A program made the position numbers and the translations under genes. Under the pieces are notes generated by a model, which worked only from the letters and a program-made list of their open reading frames with translations, made no database searches and was not told the DNA's origin. Below, piece by piece: positions 17,318 through 25,987 of a DNA stretch of 64,000 bases. This stretch comes from Sphingobacterium multivorum (GTDB lineage: Bacteria > Bacteroidota > Bacteroidia > Sphingobacteriales > Sphingobacteriaceae), in NCBI RefSeq assembly GCF_900457465.1, contig NZ_UAUU01000005.1, positions 186,001 to 250,000 on the forward strand, given 5' to 3'. Within the stretch, counting starts at the first letter, position 1. Every line of letters begins with the position of its first letter.

Positions 17318-17659
17318 ATGAAAAAAAATGCAGAAATTCCTGAGTGTATACAAAAATGTGGAGTTGAATATGCTTTTAAACGCATCGGCGGGAAATATAA
17401 AGGTCGCATTCTCTGGCATCTGGGCATGCGACCGGTATTGCGGTATGGAGAGTTGAGCAGAACCCTCCCTGATATCACTACCAAGATGCTTACGCAAACT
17501 TTGAGAGAGCTGGAAGAGGACAAGCTCATCATCCGGAAAATGTATCACGAAGTGCCGCCTAAAGTGGAATATTCATTGAGCGAAACCGGCCTGGAGTTGA
17601 TGCCCTTTATAGAGCATCTTCATAACTGGGGAAAGAAACAACTTGAAAAAGAAGGATAG
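17318..17659 (+). CDS. HxlR-family transcriptional regulator
   Basis: A 113-residue winged-helix HxlR regulator. Motifs are YAFKRIGGKYKGRILWHLGM, RYGELSRTLPDITTKMLTQTL (recognition helix), LEEDKLIIRKMYHEVPPKVEY (wing) and ETGLELMPFIEHLHNWG. Two Cys lie at residues 10 and 14 before the DNA-binding domain; residue 14 matches the position of the redox Cys of HypR (alignment by eye). It is divergent from the MDR oxidoreductase, whose promoter carries AAGTATGTA repeats. This is the third such pair in about 6 kb. Confidence 0.92.
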   Translation: MKKNAEIPECIQKCGVEYAFKRIGGKYKGRILWHLGMRPVLRYGELSRTLPDITTKMLTQTLRELEEDKLIIRKMYHEVPPKVEYSLSETGLELMPFIEHLHNWGKKQLEKEG

Positions 17660-18029
17660 GATAAGAGGCCGCAGGGTACAATTTTCCTAACAGCATGCTG
17701 CCGTAGTTTCTAAAAACCCGAGGCGCTGCTTGAGCCATAACCGTAAAAGCCTGTCTCGTATTTTGTTTTTGTTGATGATCGTTAGTTGCGTTATTTAACT
17801 ATGTAAAGTTGTCAGACAGGATGAAAAAAATTCAGTTTCAAATGGCCTAAAGCTGTTATTTTGCTATTGAAAAAGCCATGCGAAACAGTTAAAATATAGC
17901 ATAATTGCTGTTTTTTAAACATTTTTTGTACAACCATTTCGGATTGGCATGCTGCTTGACTAATCGTTCACAGAACTTCGGTTCTTAAGTTTAATTGATT
18001 CATTAATTGTTTAAGAAAGGAAATAAGTT
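17660..18029. other. Intergenic region upstream of hsp20
   Basis: 370 bp without a supported open frame. The 3' end is AT-rich and carries AAAGGAAA a few bases before the hsp20 ATG, a better Shine-Dalgarno than most genes here. The heat-shock promoter could not be pinpointed. Confidence 0.5.
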
Positions 18030-18470
18030 ATGTCATTGGTTAAATTTAATTCAGATCGAAAACAAAATGCGTTAATGCCAGGCTTTAACGACATCTTTGA
18101 ATCTTTTTTTAATGATTCTTTCTTATCGGACCGTATGGTGACCCGTGTACCTGCGGCTAACATCAGCGAAACCCCTGATGAATACCATATCGAACTTGCC
18201 GCTCCTGGCCTGAAGAAGGATGATTTCAAAATCAATATCGATCATCAGGTGCTGAACATTTCTGTAGAACAACGCAGCGAGAACACCGAGAACAGTAAGA
18301 AATACAATAAGCGCGAATACAGCTATAGTTCTTTCGTGCGTTCTTTCACCTTGCCTGACAGTGCGGACGACAGCCGCATCGAAGCAAGCTATACCGACGG
18401 CGTTCTGAAGATCAATGTGCCTAAGAAAGAAGAGGCCAAATCGGTGACCCGTCAGATCGAGATCAAATAA
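18030..18470 (+). CDS. Hsp20/alpha-crystallin small heat-shock protein
   Basis: A 146-residue small heat-shock chaperone that holds unfolding proteins in the cytosol. The alpha-crystallin domain runs from about residue 42 (VPAANISETPDEYHIELAAPG) through LKKDDFKINIDHQVLNISVE to ASYTDGVLKINVPKK. The N-terminal region (NDIFESFFNDSFLSDRMV) is typical. A C-terminal I-x-I motif (IEI) needed for oligomer formation is present. It is followed by an intrinsic terminator and then a small gene of unknown function. It sits at the right part of the accessory region; small Hsp20 genes are often carried on mobile DNA. Confidence 0.95.
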   Translation: MSLVKFNSDRKQNALMPGFNDIFESFFNDSFLSDRMVTRVPAANISETPDEYHIELAAPGLKKDDFKINIDHQVLNISVEQRSENTENSKKYNKREYSYSSFVRSFTLPDSADDSRIEASYTDGVLKINVPKKEEAKSVTRQIEIK

Positions 18471-18492
18471 GGTTGAATTCTCCGGAGTTTAC

Positions 18493-18519
18493 GGGCTGTC
18501 CGAAAGGGCAGCTCGTTTT
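18493..18519 (+). terminator. Intrinsic terminator after hsp20
   Basis: A nine-base stem with a GAAA tetraloop (GGGCTGTCC / GGGCAGCTC, two G-U pairs) is followed by GTTTTAT. Confidence 0.75.
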
Positions 18520-18551
18520 ATATCCCGCTTTATCAAAGGAGTTTGATCGGC

Positions 18552-18854
18552 ATGGCAGGCAGCTATCATATCAGTCTCGAACTGAACACGCTTTTCGGAA
18601 TGGAAACGATAGGTTCTCTGGAACTTGGCACAGAAAAGGATTTCGCTGCTCAGGTATTTGAGGAGCTGCATGGAGATGACCAGGTCACCGGGCAGGGATC
18701 ATTTACCTTGATATTAACAGCATGTGAAGACGGCGTAAAACTGCCATTAACCATGAAGCGCTGCAACTCGGATGAACTCGCCTGGAACGTGAAACTCATC
18801 GCCCGCGAGCTCTTTAAGAAATATAACCTGGAAGCAGATGATCCGGACAACTAA
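18552..18854 (+). CDS. Hypothetical acidic small protein downstream of hsp20
   Basis: A 100-residue protein from the ATG at 18552. The frame also allows TTG at 18543, but an AAAGGAGT Shine-Dalgarno at about 18535-18542 overlaps that TTG and spaces well to the ATG. It is acidic with no signal peptide. Visible stretches are GSYHISLELNTLFGMETIGSL, FEELHGDDQVTGQGSFTLIL and KLIARELFKKYNLE. I do not recognise the family. The position after hsp20 and before a truncated bestrophin-like gene may indicate a stress cassette (inference). Confidence 0.65.
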   Translation: MAGSYHISLELNTLFGMETIGSLELGTEKDFAAQVFEELHGDDQVTGQGSFTLILTACEDGVKLPLTMKRCNSDELAWNVKLIARELFKKYNLEADDPDN

Positions 18855-18912
18855 TATTGTATTGAAATCGATGTAAAAAAGTGACGATAAATATTTTTCA
18901 GGAGGTACAACA

Positions 18913-19110
18913 ATGTTATTGAACAAACGTCCCCCTTTTAAGTATCTGTTCAACAAGGTCAGGTCTGAACTGATCTACATTACTATAACCACGATCCTCG
19001 TGTACGGGCTTACCAGGGCATACGAACATTTGATCCCGGAGATCCCGCTTACCATCATTAACAGGAGTCTTCGCATACCGCAATTTATAGAAATTAGTAG
19101 CCAGATTTAA
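18913..19110 (+). pseudogene. Bestrophin-family (YneE-like) channel, truncated N-terminal fragment
   Basis: The 65-residue frame begins like bacterial bestrophins: LLNKRPPFKYLFNKVRSELIY, a hydrophobic helix ITITTILVYGLTRAY, then HLIPEIPLTI. Here the family would continue into SxLLSFKxSQSYDRWWEAR. Instead it diverges and stops, leaving less than a quarter of the usual roughly 290 residues. The start is preceded by AGGAGG, an excellent ribosome site. It is probably a deletion remnant at the right part of the accessory region. Confidence 0.6.
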
Positions 19111-19554
19111 AGTATATCAGAAATGATACCTAAGTAATTAGTTCATCTTAAAGTGCTAACGAATTTCCTTCCGATAGAATATAAACACTCCTGACCATTG
19201 CAACGCTTAAACAACCAGAGTTGGAAGCAGGGAATTGTCAAGGGCAACGGTGATAGCCGTTGTTTATACACCCTTGACGGTTTTCCTGCGTAGCTACGTT
19301 TGTAATGGCGGTGCAGTGCCCTTCTTTCTATAATACGTAGGGAAGGCAGGCGTATATGAGGTACAAATATTTGCCTGCGTGCGGCGGCGAGGCGGGCTGC
19401 GCAATGAAACCCGGCGCAAAGTGTGTGGTGCAATGCAGCAACCTGCCTCAGCTGCTGGCCTTGCCTCCTAAAGCTCAGTTTTCTTTCTCCTGAACATGCC
19501 GCTGCCAGTACTGCTCCAATATGCGTTTGTCCCTGCCATTCGCATGTTCAACTG
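19111..19554. other. GC-richer non-coding or foreign segment with a nested inverted repeat
   Basis: About 440 bp without a supported gene and clearly richer in GC than its surroundings (notably 19360-19460). It contains the nested palindrome at 19237-19278 and ends where the fecR remnant loses similarity. A tail frame read leftward (GRDKRILEQYWQRHVQEKEN) is not FecR-like and may be imported sequence. Confidence 0.5.
19237..19278. repeat. Nested inverted repeat
   Basis: GTCAAGGG (19237-19244) pairs with CCCTTGAC (19271-19278). Inside it CAACGG (19245-19250) pairs with CCGTTG (19257-19262). Flanking GGAA and TTCC could extend the stem. Confidence 0.7.
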
Positions 19555-20090
19555 CCGCATTATAATCCACGATGAATTCTGTTCCCAGCGCAGTTGGTCA
19601 TCAACGTACCGCTTTCGACGATGAAAGGTTTTGAAGGATCTTTCGCTACTTTAAAACTGACCCTTCCACTGAATAATTTAACCCGTCTAAAATCAAGATC
19701 CGGTTTTATGCCCAGCTGAATCAGTGCCCCGGGTTCCAAGGTTAAAATCGAATGGTCCGCTGCAACAATTTCTTTAGGCTGAGCAGAAGGGTTGTAGTAA
19801 ATTTCATGAATGAAACTCGCTGTTTGTAAAGGTTCATCAGTTGATGTGCTCAAAAGATTGGTTAAGATGAACAGGAAACCAAACAGTATGAATACAGTAA
19901 TGATTCTCAACAGGCTATCACCACCACGTTTTGACTTATTTTCCTGATTGATATAGGAAACCCAGTCATCTTCTGAAATGAAATCATCCAATAAGGTCGG
20001 ATCATCATTCAGCCATTTGAAGACAAGTTTCGCTTCCTCAGCAGAACATTCATTCGCCAGGAATTTATTTAATAAGGATTTGCGATTCAT
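19555..20090 (-). pseudogene. FecR-family anti-sigma factor, truncated and frameshifted
   Basis: The 5' part is normal: a cytoplasmic region (KFLANECSAEEAKLVFKWL), a transmembrane helix at about residues 60-80 (IITVFILFGFLFILTNLL) and the FecR start (LTLEPGALIQLG ... FKVAKDPSKPFIVESGTL). Near 19590 the frame shifts. Dropping one base gives LGTEFIVDYN, the expected FecR motif, after which similarity is lost around 19555. The rest of the FecR domain and all of DUF4974 are missing, replaced by unrelated GC-richer DNA. The downstream receptor gene expected after sigma-FecR is also absent, so the locus was cut by a deletion or insertion. Confidence 0.75.
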
Positions 20091-20156
20091 AACAGTTTCT
20101 ATCCTTTTAGCGGGATAGGTATATAACTGTTATACGAATAGTGATGGGCTTGTCCC

Positions 20157-20683
20157 CTAAGACAACTTAAAAAATTTTTTAATAAATTTCAGACCAATGC
20201 TAACGTGGTTTTCTACCGTCTTCGGGGAGATAGACAATTTGACGGCAATTTCTTTATAACTCAATTCCTCAATTTTATGGAGATAAAAGACCTGTTGCCG
20301 CATAAAAGGCATTTGTGTAATCAGCTCTTTTACGTATTCTAACTCTCCTTTATAGGCAATTTGTCGTTCAAGATCTTCATATTGGGTCAGTACAAAAGGT
20401 TTCTCAAACTCTACATATTTTCTATTCAAAGCACGCCGCCGCAACTCATCAATTAATTTTGTTCATGCAATCTGAAAGAGCTGGGTACTGAATTGGATTT
20501 GCTGATTCGCATGATTCTTGCGTTCCCAAACAATTAGAAAAGTCTGCTGGACGACATCTTCGGCCAGATTCGAACATTGGGTCTTCTGATACAGAAAATA
20601 GTACAATTTCCTGTACCAATAACGATAAGCTAAAAAAACTCCTTTTCGTTAGTCGGTGCCCGCTGTAGGATTTTATCCATCAT
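20157..20683 (-). pseudogene. ECF sigma factor, broken by a frameshift and a stop
   Basis: From the ATG at 20683 the frame reads MDKILQRAPTNEKEFF and stops in a T-run near 20639. Shifting one base gives FLAYRYWYRKLYYFLYQKTQ and LAEDVVQQTFLIVWERKNHA (region 2), then a TGA near 20465 (probable Trp position). The last part, intact from 20444, holds region 4 (MPFMRQQVFYLHKIEELSYK ... ISPKTVENHVSIGL). It pairs with the truncated fecR downstream. Both genes being broken points to real loss of this signalling system. Confidence 0.78.
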
Positions 20684-21015
20684 AATCTACATTTAGATAG
20701 TCTTGTTTCAATGCTGTTATCCTCTTTCCAAAGAATATCGAAATTGGTATCTGACAGAATTTCAATTTGATCCATCAAAATGACCCATGCTTTTTGGCTA
20801 GTTATCCACCTCTAAAGTGATTATTTTTTATCAAAAAAACAAGATAATATTTTCGATAAGGCCATCGCCTCAATCTCCATTTTAAGCGCTTTCTTTCATA
20901 AAAGCTACTTTGCCGATAGGCAACTTATGGGTCCTGTTTTCTTCTCTTGTATTTTTTAGGCGCAGCAAGTTCGTTTCAACTCGTGACCAAATTAGTCCTT
21001 TTAACAGTGCTTGTT

Positions 21016-21042
21016 CAGTGATTGCTCAGTGATTGCTCAGTG
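21016..21042. repeat. Short tandem repeat (GTGATTGCTCA)
   Basis: Two adjacent copies of an 11-bp unit, with partial TTCAGTG and CTCAGTG copies on each side, in the spacer between a broken sigma gene and the SusD operon end. Confidence 0.6.
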
Positions 21043-21144
21043 TAAACTGAATAAACAATGACTGATTACTGTCTAAAAATTGATTAAAAATTGTGAAGAG
21101 GTATAAGTTGGTATTAAGATAGATTAGTTTTAATCACTATATAG

Positions 21145-21197
21145 AAAAAAGAAGGTATTTAGATGATAAGAAAAATCACTTGTCATCTAAATACCTT
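21145..21197 (-). terminator. Strong terminator of the SusC/SusD operon
   Basis: A 19-bp stem with one mismatch (AAGGTATTTAGATGA and its complement) and an eight-base loop. On the minus strand it is followed by CTTTTTTC. It lies 54 bp after the SusD stop. Confidence 0.88.
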
Positions 21198-21250
21198 TGC
21201 ACTAAAAACAAACACCGTGAAACTGCTTGTTTTATGGATATCAATAAAAT

Positions 21251-22831
21251 CTAGTATCCTGGATTTTGTTTTAAATTTGGATTGACAGCAAGCTGTTGAC
21301 TCGGAATTGGATAAACCAATGTTTTCGGGCTGGAATCCGCAGCTTTTTCCTGCCAGGCTAATAAAAACTTACCAAAGCGGATCAAATCCTGTCTTCTCCA
21401 ACCTTCCCAATACAACTCACGCGCACGCTCGTCTAATATATTATCAAGCGTCAACGCTGTCAAGTTATTCACACCACGGTTTGTCCGAATAGTGTTAACT
21501 AATCCAAGTGCCTCTGTTGCAGTTCCGGTTCCGCCTCTTAATATAGCCTCTGCTTGCATCAACAATACATCGGCATAACGGAAGACTACCCAGTCGTTAT
21601 TTCGTTGACCAGTGACAGCATAATCAAAGGCATACTTCATTGGACGGATACCCGCTGTTTCCAATGTAGCTCCAGAGGTCCGGATGGTCACTTCACGCGT
21701 GAAGACCAAAGGTGCATTCGCTGGATTTCGCGCCATCAATGGTTTGTTTGTACTCCAATTGTATTGCTGTCCTGCAAAAAAACCTACATTTTGACGTTTG
21801 AATTCTTTTGTTCTGTTAGAAGTCGTATCAGCCGGATAATTATAGTAAATTCCTCTTCTTTCATCGGCATCCGAAAATTTATCGTAATAATCTGATAATG
21901 TACACCAACCGTTCCAGCCCCCAGGTCTCATATTATAATGCGCAATAGTATTCCAGGTACGATCCACATTTCCACCTCTATCGCCATTTTTATTATATAA
22001 AGTGAAAATATTTTCGGTAGACTTTTCGTCATTATCGGGCGCGAAATTATCAAAGTACTTGCCCTTTGCAGAAACAGTATAGGATCCCGAAGCCGTAATT
22101 TCCTTGGCTAAGGCCACCACTTTATTCATATCTTCGGCAGCAAAAGAAGGAGCTTGTCTGTTTAAAAATGTTCCCTTATTCAAATAAATCTTCATCAGCA
22201 ATGCTTTTGCCGCATTTTTATTGGCTACATAGGCTGCTTTCGGACCGTTTGCAGGCAAACTCGCTATAATTTCGTTGAGATCCTTCACAATATAATCAAT
22301 AGCCGCCTGTGGCTGTAACACCTCTGGTGCGATTCTAAAATCTTCAAAAGAGGCTGCTTCCCGGACGGGTACTACGCCATAGAGATCCAACATATCGAAC
22401 ATGACCAACGCACGAATAAACTTCGCTTCAGCACCTTGCTGTGCACTCGGATTATACCGCAACACATTACCCGCATTATAGATGGCTGTACCAAGACTTA
22501 CAAATGTATTGTTCATATAACCATTATCAGCATTCCAGGTATGTAAATGGATCGCACGATGCATCCCATTATCATCCCAGTCACCTCCCCGTGTAGGAGC
22601 CATAGCAGCATCTGTGGATATTTCCTGCATCACCCAGCGCTGTTCCTGCTGATAAGGGGTATTCAATGAATTATAAGCTGTGATCAACAAGCTTCCAGGA
22701 TCCACATTGGATGTCCCCTCTTCCAATTCTCCTTTAAATTCCTCCTTTAGTTTAGTACAAGAAAATGTACTTGTTACAATGGAGCCAATTATTCCGATAT
22801 ATAATAAAGTTCTTAATTTCATCTTTTTCAT
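21251..22831 (-). CDS. RagB/SusD-family nutrient-binding outer-membrane lipoprotein
   Basis: A 526-residue surface lipoprotein that caps the SusC channel and binds its glycan or peptide ligand. The lipobox lies near residues 20-25 (TSTFSCTK, Cys25). Family marks are EAKFIRALVMFDMLDLYG (SusD helix), NKNAAKALLMKIYLNKG, the C-terminal FRYADVLLMQAEAI, ARELYWEGWRRQDLIRFGKF and the end YPIPSQQLAVNPNLKQNPGY. Length is normal. It follows the SusC gene by 171 bp on the same strand and is followed by a strong terminator, with no glycoside hydrolase in the operon. Confidence 0.96.
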   Translation of the reverse strand: MKKMKLRTLLYIGIIGSIVTSTFSCTKLKEEFKGELEEGTSNVDPGSLLITAYNSLNTPYQQEQRWVMQEISTDAAMAPTRGGDWDDNGMHRAIHLHTWNADNGYMNNTFVSLGTAIYNAGNVLRYNPSAQQGAEAKFIRALVMFDMLDLYGVVPVREAASFEDFRIAPEVLQPQAAIDYIVKDLNEIIASLPANGPKAAYVANKNAAKALLMKIYLNKGTFLNRQAPSFAAEDMNKVVALAKEITASGSYTVSAKGKYFDNFAPDNDEKSTENIFTLYNKNGDRGGNVDRTWNTIAHYNMRPGGWNGWCTLSDYYDKFSDADERRGIYYNYPADTTSNRTKEFKRQNVGFFAGQQYNWSTNKPLMARNPANAPLVFTREVTIRTSGATLETAGIRPMKYAFDYAVTGQRNNDWVVFRYADVLLMQAEAILRGGTGTATEALGLVNTIRTNRGVNNLTALTLDNILDERARELYWEGWRRQDLIRFGKFLLAWQEKAADSSPKTLVYPIPSQQLAVNPNLKQNPGY

Positions 22832-23002
22832 CCGTCTAAATTTGATTATTTATTCATCCATTTTGACTGTAAGGCATTCATACTGCCTTTAGTGTTTCAT
22901 TCGTAATGAGGCGATCAGATTTATTCATTCACTAATATGAATATGTTTAAATCAATCTTAATACTCTCCTCTTTTTATTATCTAATGATCTACAGTATAC
23001 GC

Positions 23003-25987
23003 TTAAAGTGAGAAGTTAACCCCTAATAGGATATTTCTTGCCGGTGGATATGGTAAATATTCGATACCCAACGAAGGAATACCATTTGTTGCACCATCTG
23101 TATTCACCTCAGGATCAAACCCTGTATACTTCGTGATGATGAAAAGATTCTGTCCAGTAAGGGATACATTTAAATTCTTCAGTGTTCTGCCTACATTTCC
23201 AACACGATAGCTTAAAGTAAGATTAGCCATTTTTAGATAATCACCTTTTTCAAGGAATCGCGTCGAAGGCGCAGCCGAATTGGAAGTAGACTCTTTTACA
23301 GCTGTATTAAAGAATGCTGAACCGATATTCCGTGATGACAAATTGCTCAATCCCAAAGTTGTCGCTGCCGTATTATTGAATAGATAATGTCCAAAAGCGC
23401 CATTCATATTGGCAGCCAAAGAAAACTGTTTATAATTTACATTGGTGGAGATACCCAATAATGTGGTTGGATTTGGACTGTTCATATAAAACTTATTAAT
23501 TGCAGGATCGTTGGCCGTACTGATACTACCATCCTGTCCACGGTACATGCTCATTCCGGTTTGCGGGTCGATACCTTGGTAATCGGCCAAATACCATACA
23601 TTCAATGGCTGGCCATTGACCATTCGTTGTCCCAATACACCAGAAAAACCTTGTCCGCGGAGTGCTCCTGTCTCATAATAACCAACAAGGCCACTTACAC
23701 TATTCTTAAGAAATGTTGCATTACCTGTCAAATCCCAAGTCCAATTGTCATTTTTAATAATTGTACCTGTCAACGCGACCTCTACCCCTTTATTGACAAT
23801 CTCACCGTCCAAATTTACCCAAATACGTCCCGCAGGAGCTGGCTGTGCAAGCGTTTGCTCAAATAGCGCATCTGTGGTCTTTTTATTAAAATAATCAATG
23901 GATCCATATAGACGGTTGCCCCAGATTCCGAAATCTATACCCGCATTGATCGTCGTCGAAGTTTCCCATTTCAAGTCAGGATTTCCATAGTTAGCCTGGC
24001 TTACACTCTGATTACCGAAGACCAATCTATTCAATGAGGCACCAGAAGGGAATTCTTGGTTACCTGTTTTTCCCCAACCCAATCGCACTTTCAATTGGTC
24101 AAAGATACCGGAAGACTTTAAAAACTCTTCCTGATTAACATTCCAGGCTACGGCCAACGAAGGGAACATGGCGTATTTGTTGTTTGAACCAAATTTCGTT
24201 GAACCATCCCTTCGCACTGTTGCAGTGAATAAATAACGGTCTAAGTAATTGAAGCCGCCCCGTAAAAAAAGCGATTGCAATTGGTTTGTTGGACTTCTAT
24301 ACGACGATATTTCACGCGTGGAAACAGGCGTATATTGTAGATAGTCAAAATAATCTAACCCCAGGTAGCGAAATCCACCGCCAAAGGAAATGTTATTATT
24401 ATAATTATAATCCAAATACTCGTAGCCTGCTACTGCATTGACACTCCAATCTGAATTGATTTGTTTATTGTAGGAGAGCATATGCGTCATTTGCAAGTTG
24501 GTTTCCCCGTTATTGGAGATAAAAGCCTGCTCATTGTTCACAGCAGAAGGATCAATAAGCCCGGCGCGGTACATACCCTCGCGGTTTCCTGTTTGTCGCA
24601 TCGCACTATAAATAAAGCGATACTCTAAATCATCTGTAATTTTATAATATGGCGCCAAATTGACCACCATTGTATTGGTTGTCGCCAAGTCCTTAAAGGC
24701 TTCAATGCTTGTCAATGGATTTCGTGTGGTTGAACTCACAAAGGTCAAATTACCTTGCTCATCGCGTAATGGTCGCGTTGGATTCCATTGCAGTGCTTGG
24801 GAAATCACATTTCCTTCAGAACCTACCATCGCATTGATCGGTGCGTATTTATTATCCATTTGCGTCAAAAAGACTGCAAAATCCAATCCCAATCGTTTGT
24901 TTTCCAAAAAACGGAAATTCCCGTTAAAATTGGCTGTATATTTCTTCAGTTGTGAGCCACGAATAATACCATTTTGGTTTAAATACCCACCCGAAAGACG
25001 GTATTTACCATGTTCGGTTCCGCCCGCCACGTCAGCATAGTAATTTTGCGTGATGGCTTTTCTTGTGATTGCTTTAAAAGCATCCTCATTACCACCAAAA
25101 TCAGCATTTGCCACTTCAGATGGTGTATAATATTTCAACGCCTCTCTGAATCGCGCTGCATCCAATACATCAGGATATTCCCGCATGGTAGAAACACCTA
25201 CAGAGGCTCCCACAGAAACCTCGGGCTGTCCTACTTTACCTCTTTTCGTGGAAATAATGACTACACCATTTGCCCCACGTGATCCATAAATTGCCGTAGC
25301 CGAAGCATCTTTAAGGATGTCCATACTAGCAATGTCACCCGGATTTAAGTAAGTTAAAGGATTTCCTCTGTCGGAAGAAAAACCTCCTCTTCCTTCGGGC
25401 AGAGGGGAGTTGCCCGACATCGGCACACCATCGAGCACAAATAACGGGTTGTTACTGGCGCGGATCGATGAATTCCCACGAATACGTACTGTGGTTGATC
25501 CCCCAGGTTGCCCCGTATTGTTAATCACCATCACCCCTGGTGTCTTTCCTTGTATGAGTTGGTCGGGACTGGTCATGATCCCCTTATTGAAGTTTTTTGC
25601 TCCAATAGTGACCATAGACCCCGTTAGATCTTTTTTACGGGCCGTACCATAACCGATCACAACGACTTCATCTAAGCCCTGACCGGCACTAGGTTCAAGC
25701 GCTACCGTGATATCGCTCCCCACAATAGGTACTTCTTTTAAAGTATATCCGATAAAGGATACTTCCAGCGTTTTAGCTTCACTGGGAATAGTCAATGTAA
25801 AGGAACCTTCCGTGTCTGTTGTGGTAGCCGCGGTACCCCCTTTTACTTTGATCGTAGCTCCTGCCAATGGACTTTGAGTCTCATCTACAACCTTCCCCTT
25901 CAAGACTTTCGTCTGGGCAACTACAATAAAAGATACAAGCAGAAATGTGAGCGTCATTACGCATTGTGCAAGTAGTTTATTTTTCAT
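23003..25987 (-). CDS. SusC/RagA-family TonB-linked outer-membrane protein
   Basis: A 994-residue TonB-dependent transporter of full length. After the signal peptide (ends VVAQTK) a carboxypeptidase-regulatory-like domain (KGKVVDETQSPLAGATIKVKG) spans about 27-110. The TonB box region GLDEVVVIGYGTARKKDLTGS and plug follow (SPDQLIQGKTPGVMVINNTG ... ASATAIYGSRGANGVVIIST), then a 22-strand barrel ending in LLGVNFSL with terminal Leu. No STN domain, so control is not by FecR signalling. It forms a pair with the SusD at 21251 and is divergent from the hybrid two-component regulator at 26421, its likely regulator. Confidence 0.96.
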   Translation of the reverse strand: MKNKLLAQCVMTLTFLLVSFIVVAQTKVLKGKVVDETQSPLAGATIKVKGGTAATTTDTEGSFTLTIPSEAKTLEVSFIGYTLKEVPIVGSDITVALEPSAGQGLDEVVVIGYGTARKKDLTGSMVTIGAKNFNKGIMTSPDQLIQGKTPGVMVINNTGQPGGSTTVRIRGNSSIRASNNPLFVLDGVPMSGNSPLPEGRGGFSSDRGNPLTYLNPGDIASMDILKDASATAIYGSRGANGVVIISTKRGKVGQPEVSVGASVGVSTMREYPDVLDAARFREALKYYTPSEVANADFGGNEDAFKAITRKAITQNYYADVAGGTEHGKYRLSGGYLNQNGIIRGSQLKKYTANFNGNFRFLENKRLGLDFAVFLTQMDNKYAPINAMVGSEGNVISQALQWNPTRPLRDEQGNLTFVSSTTRNPLTSIEAFKDLATTNTMVVNLAPYYKITDDLEYRFIYSAMRQTGNREGMYRAGLIDPSAVNNEQAFISNNGETNLQMTHMLSYNKQINSDWSVNAVAGYEYLDYNYNNNISFGGGFRYLGLDYFDYLQYTPVSTREISSYRSPTNQLQSLFLRGGFNYLDRYLFTATVRRDGSTKFGSNNKYAMFPSLAVAWNVNQEEFLKSSGIFDQLKVRLGWGKTGNQEFPSGASLNRLVFGNQSVSQANYGNPDLKWETSTTINAGIDFGIWGNRLYGSIDYFNKKTTDALFEQTLAQPAPAGRIWVNLDGEIVNKGVEVALTGTIIKNDNWTWDLTGNATFLKNSVSGLVGYYETGALRGQGFSGVLGQRMVNGQPLNVWYLADYQGIDPQTGMSMYRGQDGSISTANDPAINKFYMNSPNPTTLLGISTNVNYKQFSLAANMNGAFGHYLFNNTAATTLGLSNLSSRNIGSAFFNTAVKESTSNSAAPSTRFLEKGDYLKMANLTLSYRVGNVGRTLKNLNVSLTGQNLFIITKYTGFDPEVNTDGATNGIPSLGIEYLPYPPARNILLGVNFSL

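Larger units (their letters stand above)
20684..21250. other. Intergenic region with short repeats and terminator
   Basis: 567 bp. It holds an 11-bp tandem repeat (GTGATTGCTCA) near 21016-21040, the motif ATTAAAAATTGTGAAGAGGT near 21080-21100 that recurs at about 47035 in another spacer, and the terminator of the SusD/SusC operon at 21145-21197. No gene is supported. Confidence 0.6.

Noticed and set aside
19475..19597. Tail frame first read as a relaxase or mobilisation-protein end
   Set aside because: The first residues (LGTEFIVDYN) are the FecR core motif after a one-base shift, so this is part of the fecR remnant and not evidence of a conjugative gene.
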